From positions 1 through 64,000 of the forward strand of contig CAVXHK010000002.1 of NCBI GenBank assembly GCA_963761705.1: DNA of 64,000 nt. Direction: 5' to 3'. The notes under the pieces are model-generated. The model was not told the origin of the DNA. It searched no databases and saw nothing but the letters and a program-made list of their open reading frames with translations. This DNA comes from CAVVKW01 sp963761705 (GTDB taxonomy: Bacteria; Verrucomicrobiota; Verrucomicrobiia; Chthoniobacterales; JAATET01). Shown one piece after another: positions 42,701 through 50,315 of the stretch. How positions within the stretch are numbered: the first letter of the stretch is position 1; every line of letters starts with the position of its first letter. The position numbers were made by a program, and so were the translations under genes.

Positions 42701-43063
42701 CCACAGCTCCGGCCAAGTGAGGAGTTTTTTGCCCCCGCTCTTGAGCACCCGGGCCGACAGCCACCACGGCGAGGAGTGGCTCACCTGATCCAGCTCGGTC
42801 GACGACAGGACTCCGAGAGAGGCCAGCAGCGTCTTCAATCTTGCGATCCGCATCCGGGTCGACCGAATGTGCCGCCGCTGACGTCGAAACGTCCGCCGCT
42901 GCGAGGCCAGACAATCATCCGCAGGGAAAATCACCGCCCCGCACCCAAGCAGCTCGGGCATTGCCTCGACCGATCGCAGGACCGCCCAGCCGATCGAACT
43001 GTGGCCGACGTCGAAAGCAAGGTGCAGATCAGGTTTAGAGATTGATTGTCGGGGCGAAACCAT
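39722..43063 (-). CDS. cas9: CRISPR effector nuclease Cas9, type II-C
   Basis: The 1113-residue protein has all catalytic parts. RuvC-I is LHLAFDVGHSSIGWAV with Asp18. The Arg-rich bridge helix spans about 55-80. RuvC-II is ARITIEVNRDLR with Glu579. HNH is NRRVDKDHIVPRS with His663 and Asn686. RuvC-III is HLHHALDASVLALAA with His838/839 and Asp842. The size and the lack of csn2 or cas4 fit type II-C. The start MVSPRQSISKPDL at 43063 is preferred to the ATG at 43132, whose extra 23 codons lie across the tracrRNA candidate. A WCAICGLDPLGSKASC insert near 175-190 looks like a metal knuckle. PAM cannot be inferred. Confidence 0.97.
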   Translation of the reverse strand: MVSPRQSISKPDLHLAFDVGHSSIGWAVLRSVEAMPELLGCGAVIFPADDCLASQRRTFRRQRRHIRSTRMRIARLKTLLASLGVLSSTELDQVSHSSPWWLSARVLKSGGKKLLTWPELWDVLRWYAHNRGYDGNRAWSRQEEDAVAEQDDTEKVKTAFALLAKHGTTTMAETWCAICGLDPLGSKASCALPGNDRPKAQNAAFPREVVTAEVERVLRAHVGKLPGLNETLISALLTDWRAVPCEGIRLPGRYGTLQSDGSMEGGGLLFGQLVPRFDNRIIARCPITFERIYQATLAEEDDEAAARERAERLSKVPAADCLEFFRYRWAMQLANVQIATVDGRRTRRLTVEERRTIDESMMAAGALTKGEFTKTVRALTDGAADNLKQMLLHPDADKALVVDAVRRRLADKAFAPYVATLSEPLQKRLSGKLRQGKTVTLATLRSWLDDPEAFDAAMEREIDAARTKTAKKATAISREDILARSMRVDPISGRAPHSREVMREVVEFVLGTDRHPAEEGGPLYRSEAIRAAQLQRRVDEQTNNHLVRHRLKILDRLHRDLLSEYAGDDLKRVARITIEVNRDLRAMSGKSNKEIESDLGRRLGNFKSVSAKLEKELAGRNIAITAGLIRKARIAEDLGWTCPYTGKPYDVFDLINRRVDKDHIVPRSERLSDSLDSLVITFAEVNRMKGKRTAVRFIEDTGGQPVDGLGNVFVKPAAKFLKDVEGFETFRGHDDDKRRKRNRKRLLLLRDYVEKEFTPRDLTQTSQLVRLGAQTLERAYAGSASKPVITSLPGSVTGAVRKSWDLIGCLEVANPNVRDPATEAIRTKTEIRDVTHLHHALDASVLALAAHFLPGQGRDGGAWQLLVKRRLTAAEQTRARELFGDYVQFGPDGQLRLIDLPVSLKKQLRDRLAERRVVQHVPTEMAGMRAEQNAWRVLHPVEDGERIELRQRIRQPDGTRPVKLRRERPGKLVGLHPGKLHDLKAALIIGDNYGLALDPEPTIIPFHKVWVRLRELREKNGGRPVRVLRNGMLIRVGAGNFAGVWRIFSLKNNSSGIALDLGRPDVTRLRNKTEGHKINVRLATLIANGLEPLPTSFSASPEGGPHKKNHRSL

Positions 43064-43076
43064 CCACGCTTCTACC

Positions 43077-43158
43077 GGATTCAAGACAAAGTTAGATAGC
43101 GCAAACCGCTTCCCTGTCCGCCAAGCGGACACATCGTGTCAAAAAGCGTTTTCTTTTT
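43077..43158 (+). ncRNA. tracrRNA candidate, divergent from cas9
   Basis: GGATTCAAGACAAAG (43077-43091) complements the repeat start with one mismatch. After it come a nexus-like 4-bp stem (AGCG 43098-43101 with CGCT 43107-43110), a perfect 7-bp stem (TGTCCGC 43115-43121 with GCGGACA 43125-43131) and a T-rich end (GTTTTCTTTTT, 43148-43158). The order anti-repeat, nexus, hairpin, poly-T is that of type II tracrRNAs. The RNA would start near or within the cas9 start region on the other strand; the exact 5' end is not visible. Confidence 0.7.
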
Positions 43159-43379
43159 AAAACGGCCGAGACCCTCAAAAGCCCCGGTCGTTTTTCATCT
43201 TCCACCCGCGCGCGTGAGCCCTTTTCTCACCGAACGTCCGCTCGCACGCGGCGGAACGCCACCAAGCCGTCAGACTAGATCTCCCGCCGGAAGGTGAAAC
43301 TCGACCCCGCCGCCCACGCGTGGAACGGCGACAGCTACTGCGCGCAATCATCCGCATCGTGCTCGAAATGGCAACCCGC

Positions 43380-43397
43380 ATAGGAAGCTCTTCCTAT
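43380..43397 (+). promoter_or_regulatory. Perfect palindrome upstream of the glutamine synthetase operon
   Basis: ATAGGAAG, CT, CTTCCTAT forms an 8-2-8 inverted repeat 23 bp before the first start codon. It differs from the NikR-like operators and could bind another regulator such as a nitrogen or LuxR-type dimer. The rest of the 43159-43420 gap shows no gene. Confidence 0.45.
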
Positions 43398-43420
43398 ACC
43401 GCTCGGCACGCATCCGGCTC

Positions 43421-44857
43421 ATGTTCCGCTTCACAATGACTTCCGACGATCCCGTTTTTGCTGTCCCGGAGAACTTCACCGTCGATTCCGACAAGCTCGC
43501 CGCAACCCGCTCGGCGCTCGAGAAAGCCGGCGTCGAATTTTGCTTCTCCACTTACGTCGACATCCACGGCGTCCCGAAAGCGAAGACCACCCCGCTCTCC
43601 GCTTTCGAAAAGATGGCCCACGGCTCCGAACTCTTCACCGTCGGTGCCATGGAAGGCATGGGCTTGGTCGGCCCGGAGGAGGATGAATGCGCCGCCGTCC
43701 CGGATCTCAGCACCTTCATTCACTGCCCGTGGGACTCCCGCATCGCCCACTTCTTCGGCGACCTCTACTACCACGGCACCCCCTATCCCCACGACAGCCG
43801 CCAGATCCTCAAGCGCCAGATCGCCCGCGCCGCCGACCTCGGGTTCACCCTCAACCTCGGATTCGAACCCGAATTTTACGTTCTCTTCGTCGATCAGGAG
43901 ACGGGCGCACGCAGCCCGATCACCCCAACCCGCTACCAAGGCACCTGCCCGGCCTATGACGTCAAGCTGACCCACGATGCCCTCGAGTTCCTCGGGCCGA
44001 TGTCGCATTACTTCGAGCAGCTCGGTTGGAATCTCTATTCCTTCGATCAAGAGGGCGGACACAGTCAGTTCGAGTTCGATTTCAAATACGCCGACGCCCT
44101 CACGATTTCCGACCGCTTCACTTACCTCCGCCTCATGGCCAAACAGGTCGCCGAGAAATTGGGAGCCACCGCCACCTTCATGCCCAAGCCGTATTCCAAC
44201 GATTTCCGCTCCGGCAACCACTTCAACATGTCCCTCGCGGACCTTGAGACCGGCGAGAACCTCTTTGCCCCCGAGTCGGATTCAAATCCCTTCGCGAAAC
44301 GCACCGACATCCCCCTCTCGAAACTCGCCTTCCACTTCACCGCCGGCCTCCTCGAGCACGCCGCCGCCATCACCGCGGTGACCTGCCCCAGTTACAACAG
44401 CTACCAGGGCCTCATCGCCCAAGGTGACATGCCCGACATCAGTTGGGCGCCGGTCATGACCGCTTACGGGCGCAACAACCGCTCCGCCATGCTCCGTCTT
44501 CCCCTCAACCGCTACTGCGTCGAAAACCGCACTCCCGACGTGGGTTGCAATCCCTACCTCGCCGCCGCCGTCCAGCTCGCCGCCGGTCTCGACGGCATCG
44601 AGCGCGAACTCGACCCCGGCACTCCGCTCAACAGCAATTGCTACGAACTCACCCGCCGCGAACTCCGCGAATCCGGCATCCACCTCCTCCCCCGCACCCA
44701 ACTCCACGCCCTCGAAGCCTTCGAGGAAAGCACCCTCATGGACTCGGTCCTCGGCGACTTCAAGGACATCTACCTCAACCAGAAGCTCAAGGAGTGGAAC
44801 GAGGGATTCTACGCCATCAACGAAACCCACCTTCAGAAATACCTCACCTTCATCTGA
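43421..44857 (+). CDS. Type III glutamine synthetase-like ligase (GlnT family), first copy
   Basis: The 478-residue protein has the glutamine synthetase N-terminal strand (FSTYVDIHGVPKAKTTPL) and catalytic-domain segments FNMSLADLETGENLFAPE, NSYQGLIAQGDMPDISWAPV and YGRNNRSAMLRLPLNRYC. Family members couple glutamate to ammonia or to amines (gamma-glutamylamides). A second relative stands at 46987, with a Rieske oxygenase between. A later ATG (43436) is an equal start candidate. Confidence 0.85.
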   Translation: MFRFTMTSDDPVFAVPENFTVDSDKLAATRSALEKAGVEFCFSTYVDIHGVPKAKTTPLSAFEKMAHGSELFTVGAMEGMGLVGPEEDECAAVPDLSTFIHCPWDSRIAHFFGDLYYHGTPYPHDSRQILKRQIARAADLGFTLNLGFEPEFYVLFVDQETGARSPITPTRYQGTCPAYDVKLTHDALEFLGPMSHYFEQLGWNLYSFDQEGGHSQFEFDFKYADALTISDRFTYLRLMAKQVAEKLGATATFMPKPYSNDFRSGNHFNMSLADLETGENLFAPESDSNPFAKRTDIPLSKLAFHFTAGLLEHAAAITAVTCPSYNSYQGLIAQGDMPDISWAPVMTAYGRNNRSAMLRLPLNRYCVENRTPDVGCNPYLAAAVQLAAGLDGIERELDPGTPLNSNCYELTRRELRESGIHLLPRTQLHALEAFEESTLMDSVLGDFKDIYLNQKLKEWNEGFYAINETHLQKYLTFI

Positions 44858-44860
44858 CCC

Positions 44861-46090
44861 GTGAACTCTCTTCCTCGCCTCCTCGCCGAACTTCAAAGCA
44901 CGGCCGCGCTCCCGCTCAACCGCGCCACCACTCTGCCCGCCGGCGTTTACACCGATTCCGGGTTTCTCGCCTGGGAGACGGAGCACGTCCTGCGCGCCGA
45001 GTGGCTCTGCCTCTGTCACCTCTCGCAGATTCCCGCCCCCGGCGACTTCATCAAAGTCGACCTCTTGAACGAACCCCTGATCGCCGTTCACGGCCACGAC
45101 GGGGAATTCCGCGCCTTTTCCCGCATCTGCCCCCACCGCTCGATGGACATCATGCCCCCCTCCTTCGGCAGCGACGAAAACCTTCCCGCCATCCTGCTCG
45201 AGGCACCGGACCGCGGCCACTCGCGCTTCCTCCAATGTCCCTACCACTTCTGGAGCTTCGACCTCGACGGTTCGCTCAAGGGTTGCCCCGAGATGCAGCA
45301 CGCCGAGGGCTTCGACCGCGCCGACCATTCACTCACCACCTACCGCACCGCCCTTTGGAACGGCTTTCTCTTCGTCAACCTCGACGGCACCGCCACCGAT
45401 CTCCACGAACAATATTCCGGCCTGCACGCCGACACGGAGGGCTGGCAAATGGCCGACCTCGGCGTCGTCATCAGCCGGACCTGGGAATGCGACTTCAACT
45501 GGAAGGTCCTCGTGGAAAATTTCATGGAGTGTTACCACCACCTCGGGGCCCACTCCGAAACGCTGCAACCGTTCCTCCCCGCCAAAGCCGGCTGGACCTC
45601 TCCCGAGCGACTCCACTCCATCCGGCTCAACCTCCCCATCAAGGACGGCTCGCCCGACCCCGATCCGGTCACCAGTTTTCCCCTCATCGACACCCTCCCC
45701 GCCGAACACCGTCAGCAATGGAGTGCCTTGCTCGGCACGCCCAGCTTCCTGCTCTTCGCCGGCCCCGACCGCATGATCTGGTATCGCATCGACCCGATCA
45801 GCGCCGACCGATCCCGTCTCCTCACCACGGTCATGGTTCCCAAATCCACGACTGAACTCCCCGACTTCGAAACTCGCCGCGCGGCGCAGGAACGGATGCT
45901 GGTCGATTTCCACCTCGAAGACATGGACGTCTGCATCGCCGTCCAACGCGGACTCCATTCCCCCGCCGCCCGCCCCGGCCGCCTCAGCCACTTGGAGGAG
46001 CCGATCCACCAGTTCCAACGCTACCTCGCCCGGCGGGCGGCAGGCGCCAACTCACCAGTTGATCCACTGAACCCGATCAAAGCCGTTTAG
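44861..46090 (+). CDS. Rieske non-heme iron oxygenase, alpha subunit
   Basis: The 409-residue protein has a Rieske [2Fe-2S] domain (ICPHRSMDIM and CPYHFWSFDLDG) and a catalytic domain with the mononuclear iron motif VLVENFMECYHHLGAHS. Relatives include oxygenases that hydroxylate or demethylate small amines, such as choline, carnitine and glycine betaine. It starts with GTG, 3 bp after the first glutamine synthetase gene, so they are one operon. No reductase gene is nearby. Confidence 0.88.
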   Translation: MNSLPRLLAELQSTAALPLNRATTLPAGVYTDSGFLAWETEHVLRAEWLCLCHLSQIPAPGDFIKVDLLNEPLIAVHGHDGEFRAFSRICPHRSMDIMPPSFGSDENLPAILLEAPDRGHSRFLQCPYHFWSFDLDGSLKGCPEMQHAEGFDRADHSLTTYRTALWNGFLFVNLDGTATDLHEQYSGLHADTEGWQMADLGVVISRTWECDFNWKVLVENFMECYHHLGAHSETLQPFLPAKAGWTSPERLHSIRLNLPIKDGSPDPDPVTSFPLIDTLPAEHRQQWSALLGTPSFLLFAGPDRMIWYRIDPISADRSRLLTTVMVPKSTTELPDFETRRAAQERMLVDFHLEDMDVCIAVQRGLHSPAARPGRLSHLEEPIHQFQRYLARRAAGANSPVDPLNPIKAV

Positions 46091-46095
46091 TTCGC

Positions 46096-46977
46096 GTGGA
46101 ACTCCGCCTCTTCAAGTCCCTCTGGACCCACGATGGATCGCTGCAACAAGCCATCGCCGACGTCCGCGAAGCCGACTTCGACGGCCTGGAAGGTCCGCCG
46201 CCAGCCGCCGCATCCGACCGCACCATCCTCCTCGACTCCGGTCTTAATTTCATCGCCGAAATCTCCACCGGCACCTCGCCCGGCGGCTACGTTCCTGCTC
46301 CTCAGGCCACTCCCGCCGACCACCTCCTTCAGCTCCGTCAGCGACTCGCCGCCGCCGTCCCGCTCCGCCCGATCAAGTTGACGATCCTCGCCGGCAGCGA
46401 CCTCTGGCCGCTCCCCACCGCCATCACCTTCCTCCGCGAAGCCCTCGCCATCGCTCGCGACTTCCACCCGCACGTCAGCTTCGAGACTCACCGCGCCCGA
46501 CCCACCTTCCATCCCCTCGCCACGGCCGCGATCCTCGACGCAATCCCCGACCTCCCGCTCACCTGTGACTTCAGCCACTGGTGCGTCGTGACCGAACGCA
46601 CCGCCATCCTCGACGAACTCCCCGACCTCCTCGCCCGCTGCGCGCAGAACTGCCACCACCTCCACGCCCGCGTCGGCTACGACCAAGGCCCCCAAGTCCC
46701 CCACCCCCGCGCTCCCGAATACGCCGACGCTCTCGCCGCCCACGATCGCTGGTGGGACGCCATCTGGACCGCGCAGGAGCGACGCGGCGATGCCGTCACC
46801 ACCGTCACCCCCGAATTCGGCCCCGACGGCTACCTCCACCACGAACCCTTCTCCCAGAAGCCCGTCGCCGACCTCTGGGAAATCAATCGCTGGATGGGCC
46901 ACCGCCAGCGGGACCGCTTCTCCCAGCGACACGCAGCGAACTTCAAAACTTCAGAACTCCAAAACTTAGAAACCTAA
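46096..46977 (+). CDS. Sugar-isomerase-like TIM-barrel protein
   Basis: The 293-residue protein (GTG start) resembles the xylose-isomerase/AP-endonuclease-2 barrel: SLQQAIADVREADFDGLEGP near the start, VSFETHRARPTFHP, LPLTCDFSHWCVVTE and VTPEFGPDGYLHHEP, which offer Glu, Asp and His metal ligands. It begins 5 bp after the Rieske gene and ends 9 bp before the second ligase gene. The substrate is not known; an isomerase, epimerase or hydrolase step on the oxidised product is plausible. Confidence 0.78.
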   Translation: MELRLFKSLWTHDGSLQQAIADVREADFDGLEGPPPAAASDRTILLDSGLNFIAEISTGTSPGGYVPAPQATPADHLLQLRQRLAAAVPLRPIKLTILAGSDLWPLPTAITFLREALAIARDFHPHVSFETHRARPTFHPLATAAILDAIPDLPLTCDFSHWCVVTERTAILDELPDLLARCAQNCHHLHARVGYDQGPQVPHPRAPEYADALAAHDRWWDAIWTAQERRGDAVTTVTPEFGPDGYLHHEPFSQKPVADLWEINRWMGHRQRDRFSQRHAANFKTSELQNLET

Positions 46978-46986
46978 GAACGACCC

Positions 46987-48324
46987 ATGACCCAATCCGA
47001 CCTCACCAAACTCGGCGTTAAATACTGCATCGGCGCCTACCCCGACATCCACGGCGTTCCCAAGGGCAAAGTCGTCCCCGTCTCGCACTTCGACCACTTC
47101 GCTCAAGGCAGCGAGCTCTACACCGGCTACGCCCTCGACGGCCTCGGCCAATCCCCCAACGACGACGAGATCAACTCCGTCCCCGATCTCGATCGCATGA
47201 TCCAGCTCCCCTGGAATCCCGAGATCGCGTGGTTCCCAGCCGACAATGAGTTCAATGGCCAGCCCTACGAAGTCAGCACCCGCGTCGCCCTCAAAAAGCA
47301 GCTCGCCGCCGCCGCGGACCTGGGCTTCGGCTTCAACCTCGGCATCGAGTGCGAGCTCTTCGTTGTCCGCCAAAAACCCGACGGCAGCCTCGTCATCCCC
47401 AACTCCGACGACAACCTCACCAAGGCCTGTTACGACGTGAAGCGCTTTCTCGACCGCTACGAGTGGCTCGACAAGATGGCCACCGCCATCGACTCCCTCG
47501 GCTGGGACCTCTACTCGTTCGATCACGAGGACGCCAACAGTCAATTCGAGTTCGATTTCCGCTACTCGGACGCCCTCACCATGTGCGATCGCTTCACCTT
47601 CTTCCGCCTCATGGCCAAGCACTACGCCGCCGAAGAGGGCCTCCTTGCCACCTTTATGCCCAAGCCCTTCGCGGACAAGACCGGCTCCGGCGCGCACTTC
47701 AACATGTCACTCTTCGATCAAAAGACCGGCACCAACCTCTTCGAGCGACCCGCCTCCGACGACCCCCGCGGCCTTGCCCTTTCCGAACTCGGCTACCAGT
47801 TCATCGCCGGCGTCCTGAAGCACGGCCCCGCCCTCTGCGCCACCTTCGCGCCCACCGTAAACAGCTACAAGCGCCTCGTCCGTCGCGGCCTCATGGCCTA
47901 CTACTCCTGGGCCCCGGTCTTCAATTCTTACGGCCGCAACAACCGCACGAATTCCGTCCGCATCCCCAAGGGTGGCGGCCGCTGCGAGTCCCGCAACGCC
48001 GACGCCGCTTGCAATCCCTACCTCGCCGCCACCCTTGTCCTCGCCGCCGGCCTCGAAGGCATTCGCGAAAATCTCGACCCCGGCCCCGCCCAGGAGGACA
48101 ACCTCTACGAACTCGACGAAGCCGCCCTCGCCGCCCGCGGTATCGGTGAACTCCCGCGCAACCTCGACGAAGCCGTGCGCGCCTTCGCCGCTGATCCGTT
48201 CGTCGAAAAAACCCTCGGCACCGCGCTCCGCAACGAGTTCATCACCTACAAGAGCGAAGAATGGCGCGAATACCACCAAACCGTCAGCCAATGGGAAACC
48301 GACCGCTACGCCCGTCTCTTCTAA
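46987..48324 (+). CDS. Type III glutamine synthetase-like ligase, second copy
   Basis: The 445-residue protein is a paralogue of the 43421 gene (YPDIHGVPKGKVVPVSHF, FNMSLFDQKTGTNLFERP, YSWAPVFNSYGRNNRTNS). The two copies differ enough to have different amine partners. It ends the ligase-oxygenase operon, 37 bp before the NikR-box dyad and regulator gene. Confidence 0.85.
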   Translation: MTQSDLTKLGVKYCIGAYPDIHGVPKGKVVPVSHFDHFAQGSELYTGYALDGLGQSPNDDEINSVPDLDRMIQLPWNPEIAWFPADNEFNGQPYEVSTRVALKKQLAAAADLGFGFNLGIECELFVVRQKPDGSLVIPNSDDNLTKACYDVKRFLDRYEWLDKMATAIDSLGWDLYSFDHEDANSQFEFDFRYSDALTMCDRFTFFRLMAKHYAAEEGLLATFMPKPFADKTGSGAHFNMSLFDQKTGTNLFERPASDDPRGLALSELGYQFIAGVLKHGPALCATFAPTVNSYKRLVRRGLMAYYSWAPVFNSYGRNNRTNSVRIPKGGGRCESRNADAACNPYLAATLVLAAGLEGIRENLDPGPAQEDNLYELDEAALAARGIGELPRNLDEAVRAFAADPFVEKTLGTALRNEFITYKSEEWREYHQTVSQWETDRYARLF

Positions 48325-48361
48325 ATCGAAGGGACCGGTTCCACCCGGTCCGATTCTTGCT

Positions 48362-48391
48362 AGTATTACGCGAAACGCTTCAAGTAATACT
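48362..48391 (+). promoter_or_regulatory. Putative operator of the NikR-like regulator (autoregulatory)
   Basis: AGTATTAC, 14 bases, GTAATACT: a perfect 8-14-8 dyad. It ends 5 bp before the GTG start of the NikR-like gene, so binding would block its own transcription or translation. The importer operon has a near-identical copy at 29349-29378. Confidence 0.65.
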
Positions 48392-48396
48392 CGCCC

Positions 48397-48876
48397 GTGT
48401 CCGAATCCACCCCCGCCACCCGCCGCGCCGACGGTAACGTTCAGCGCATCAGCGTCTCGCTACCAGAGCCCATTTTCCGCGATCTCGACGCGATGGTCGC
48501 CGAACGCGGCCTCGAAAACCGCTCGAAGGCCATCGCGGAAATGATCTCCCAGGCCGCCCTCCAGCGCCGCGAAACGGCCACGAGCAAGTCCGTCATGGCC
48601 GGGATGATCACCCTCGTTTACGAGGAGGCCAAAGGCACACTCGTCCAGCGCCTCTTCGAGCTTGAGCGCCAATACATCGCCGAGGTCATCAGCTCGCTGC
48701 ACGTCCAGCTCGAGCGCAACCACCGGATGGAAGTGCTGGTCGTCCAGGGACCGGTCCGCGTCCTCCGCGAGATCACCGACAAGATCCTCGCCTGCAAGGG
48801 CGTCACCTCCTGCAAACTCACGCTCACCGACGTCATCATCCCTCCCATCCATCCCCGCAAAACCGCCAAGCCATGA
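48397..48876 (+). CDS. NikR-like ribbon-helix-helix regulator without nickel ligands
   Basis: The 159-residue protein (GTG start) has an N-terminal ribbon-helix-helix (VQRISVSLPEPIFRDLDAMV) and a NikR/ACT-like C-terminal domain (TLVYEEAKGTLVQRLFELER, VLREITDKILACKGVTSCKL). NikR binds nickel with His and Cys. Aligning SLHVQLERNHRME with the E. coli TLHVHINHDDCLE segment, only the first His is kept; the second is Gln and the Cys is Arg. So nickel sensing is unlikely. Its 4-bp overlap with the DUF1989 gene ties it to guanidine/urea breakdown, and two matching dyads are candidate operators. Confidence 0.85.
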   Translation: MSESTPATRRADGNVQRISVSLPEPIFRDLDAMVAERGLENRSKAIAEMISQAALQRRETATSKSVMAGMITLVYEEAKGTLVQRLFELERQYIAEVISSLHVQLERNHRMEVLVVQGPVRVLREITDKILACKGVTSCKLTLTDVIIPPIHPRKTAKP

Positions 48877-49583
48877 CCGCTCCTCTCCTCGCCGAGACCC
48901 TCCCGCCCGGAGCCATGTGGTCGCTGCGCGTCCCCCGCCACCGCACCGTGAGATTCACCACTCTCGACGCGGCAGCCAACGTCTCGGCGCTCTTCTACAA
49001 CGCCCACCAGCCCCTCGACCGAATCAACGTCCCCGACACCCTCAAAGCCCTCCACACCGCCAAGCTCACCCGCGGCCACGTCGTCATGTCGGATCTGGGA
49101 CACGCGCTCGTGTCCATCACCGCGGATTCACTCGGCTGGCACGATCCGCTCGGTGGTCACATCAACGCCGCCCAGGTGACCGCCAAATTCGGCGGGACGA
49201 CCTACCAGGAACACCGCAACGATTTTCACCGCAACGCCCGCGACAATTTCCTCATCGAACTCGGCAAACACGGACTCGGCCTCGCCGACATCGTCGCCAA
49301 CGTGAACTTCTTCAGCAAAGTCACCGTGGACGACGAAGGCCGACTCCACCACGTCTCCGACCACTGTCCGGCCGACGCCTCCCTCGACCTTCGCACGGAG
49401 ATGGACGTTCTTCTCGTTCTCGCCAACTGCCCCCACCCGCTCGCCCCAGCCGGTGAATATCCGTCAGCCCGAATCCGGGTCGAAATTTTCAAAGCCGACC
49501 CGCCTTCCGCCGACGACTTCTGCCGCAATTTCCGGCCCGAATGTGCCCGCTCACTCGCCCTCACCGAGCGCCTCTTCCTATGA
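48873..49583 (+). CDS. DUF1989 urea carboxylase-associated protein (carboxyguanidine deiminase subunit type), first
   Basis: The 236-residue protein has the family segments FTTLDAAANVSALFYNAHQP, SITADSLGWHDPLGGHINAA and DIVANVNFFSKVTVDDEG. DUF1989 pairs beside a carboxylase and allophanate hydrolase are the CgdA/CgdB deiminase that removes ammonia from carboxyguanidine to leave allophanate (published for guanidine-using bacteria). Which of the two here is CgdA is not decided. It overlaps the regulator stop and the next gene start by 4 bp each. Confidence 0.85.
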   Translation: MTAPLLAETLPPGAMWSLRVPRHRTVRFTTLDAAANVSALFYNAHQPLDRINVPDTLKALHTAKLTRGHVVMSDLGHALVSITADSLGWHDPLGGHINAAQVTAKFGGTTYQEHRNDFHRNARDNFLIELGKHGLGLADIVANVNFFSKVTVDDEGRLHHVSDHCPADASLDLRTEMDVLLVLANCPHPLAPAGEYPSARIRVEIFKADPPSADDFCRNFRPECARSLALTERLFL

Positions 49584-50227
49584 GCACCTTCATCCACACC
49601 GAGAGTCCGCTCGCCACTCCCGACGCGATTCTTACCACCACCATTCCGGCAGGAGACGGCTGGTTTCACCGGCTCTCGCGCGGCCAGACCCTCCGCATCG
49701 TCGACCTCGAAGGCAATCAAGCCGCCGACACTTTTTTCTTCAACGCCGACGATCCAACCGAACGCTACAGCGCCCAGGACACCATCCGCGAACAGGGCTC
49801 GATCTACCTCACCTCGGGAACGCCCATTCTCTCCAATCTCCTCCGGCCTCTCCTGACGATCACCGCCGACACCTGTGGTCGCCACGACACCCTCGGAGGA
49901 GCGTGCGCCGCCGAGAGCAACCAAGTCCGCTACGCGCTCGATAAGCGCTTCATGCACGCCTGCCGCGACACGTTCCTCCTGCAGATGGCGAACTCCGGCT
50001 ACGCCCTCACCAAGCGCGACCTCGCCCACAACATCAACTTCTTTATGAACGTCCCCGTCACCCCCCACGGCAACCTCAAGTTCGACGACGGCGTGTCGAA
50101 CCCCGGCAAATACGTGGAACTTCGCGCCGAGATGGACGTTCTCGTCCTCATCTCGAACTGCCCCCAGCTCAACAATCCCTGCAATGCCTACAACCCCACT
50201 CCCATCCAAGTTTTGATTTGGAATTGA
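49580..50227 (+). CDS. DUF1989 urea carboxylase-associated protein, second subunit
   Basis: The 215-residue protein (ATGA overlap with its partner) shows LRIVDLEGNQAADTFFFNAD, ITADTCGRHDTLGGACAAES and LVLISNCPQLNNPCNAYNPT. The Cys in GGACAAES aligns with GGHINAAQ in its partner, so probably only one subunit has the full metal or catalytic site. Together they would form the heteromeric deiminase. Confidence 0.87.
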   Translation: MSTFIHTESPLATPDAILTTTIPAGDGWFHRLSRGQTLRIVDLEGNQAADTFFFNADDPTERYSAQDTIREQGSIYLTSGTPILSNLLRPLLTITADTCGRHDTLGGACAAESNQVRYALDKRFMHACRDTFLLQMANSGYALTKRDLAHNINFFMNVPVTPHGNLKFDDGVSNPGKYVELRAEMDVLVLISNCPQLNNPCNAYNPTPIQVLIWN

Positions 50228-50315
50228 TCCCGCGCCGAGACCCGGAAGCACTGAGGTGAAGAGCTCGGTCCCTTCATCGCTCCCTCTGCGTCTCTGCGCC
50301 TCCGCGCGACAATCA

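Noticed and set aside
43064..43132. Cas9 starting at the upstream ATG (43132)
   Set aside because: The extra 23 codons lie opposite the tracrRNA hairpins, and the known Cas9 N-terminus with the RuvC-I Asp begins soon after 43063.
50228..50315. Regulatory element before the carboxylase gene
   Set aside because: The gap resembles a common intergenic repeat (CTCTGCGTCTCTGCGCCTCC) with no dyad matching the NikR-like box; nothing specific can be claimed.
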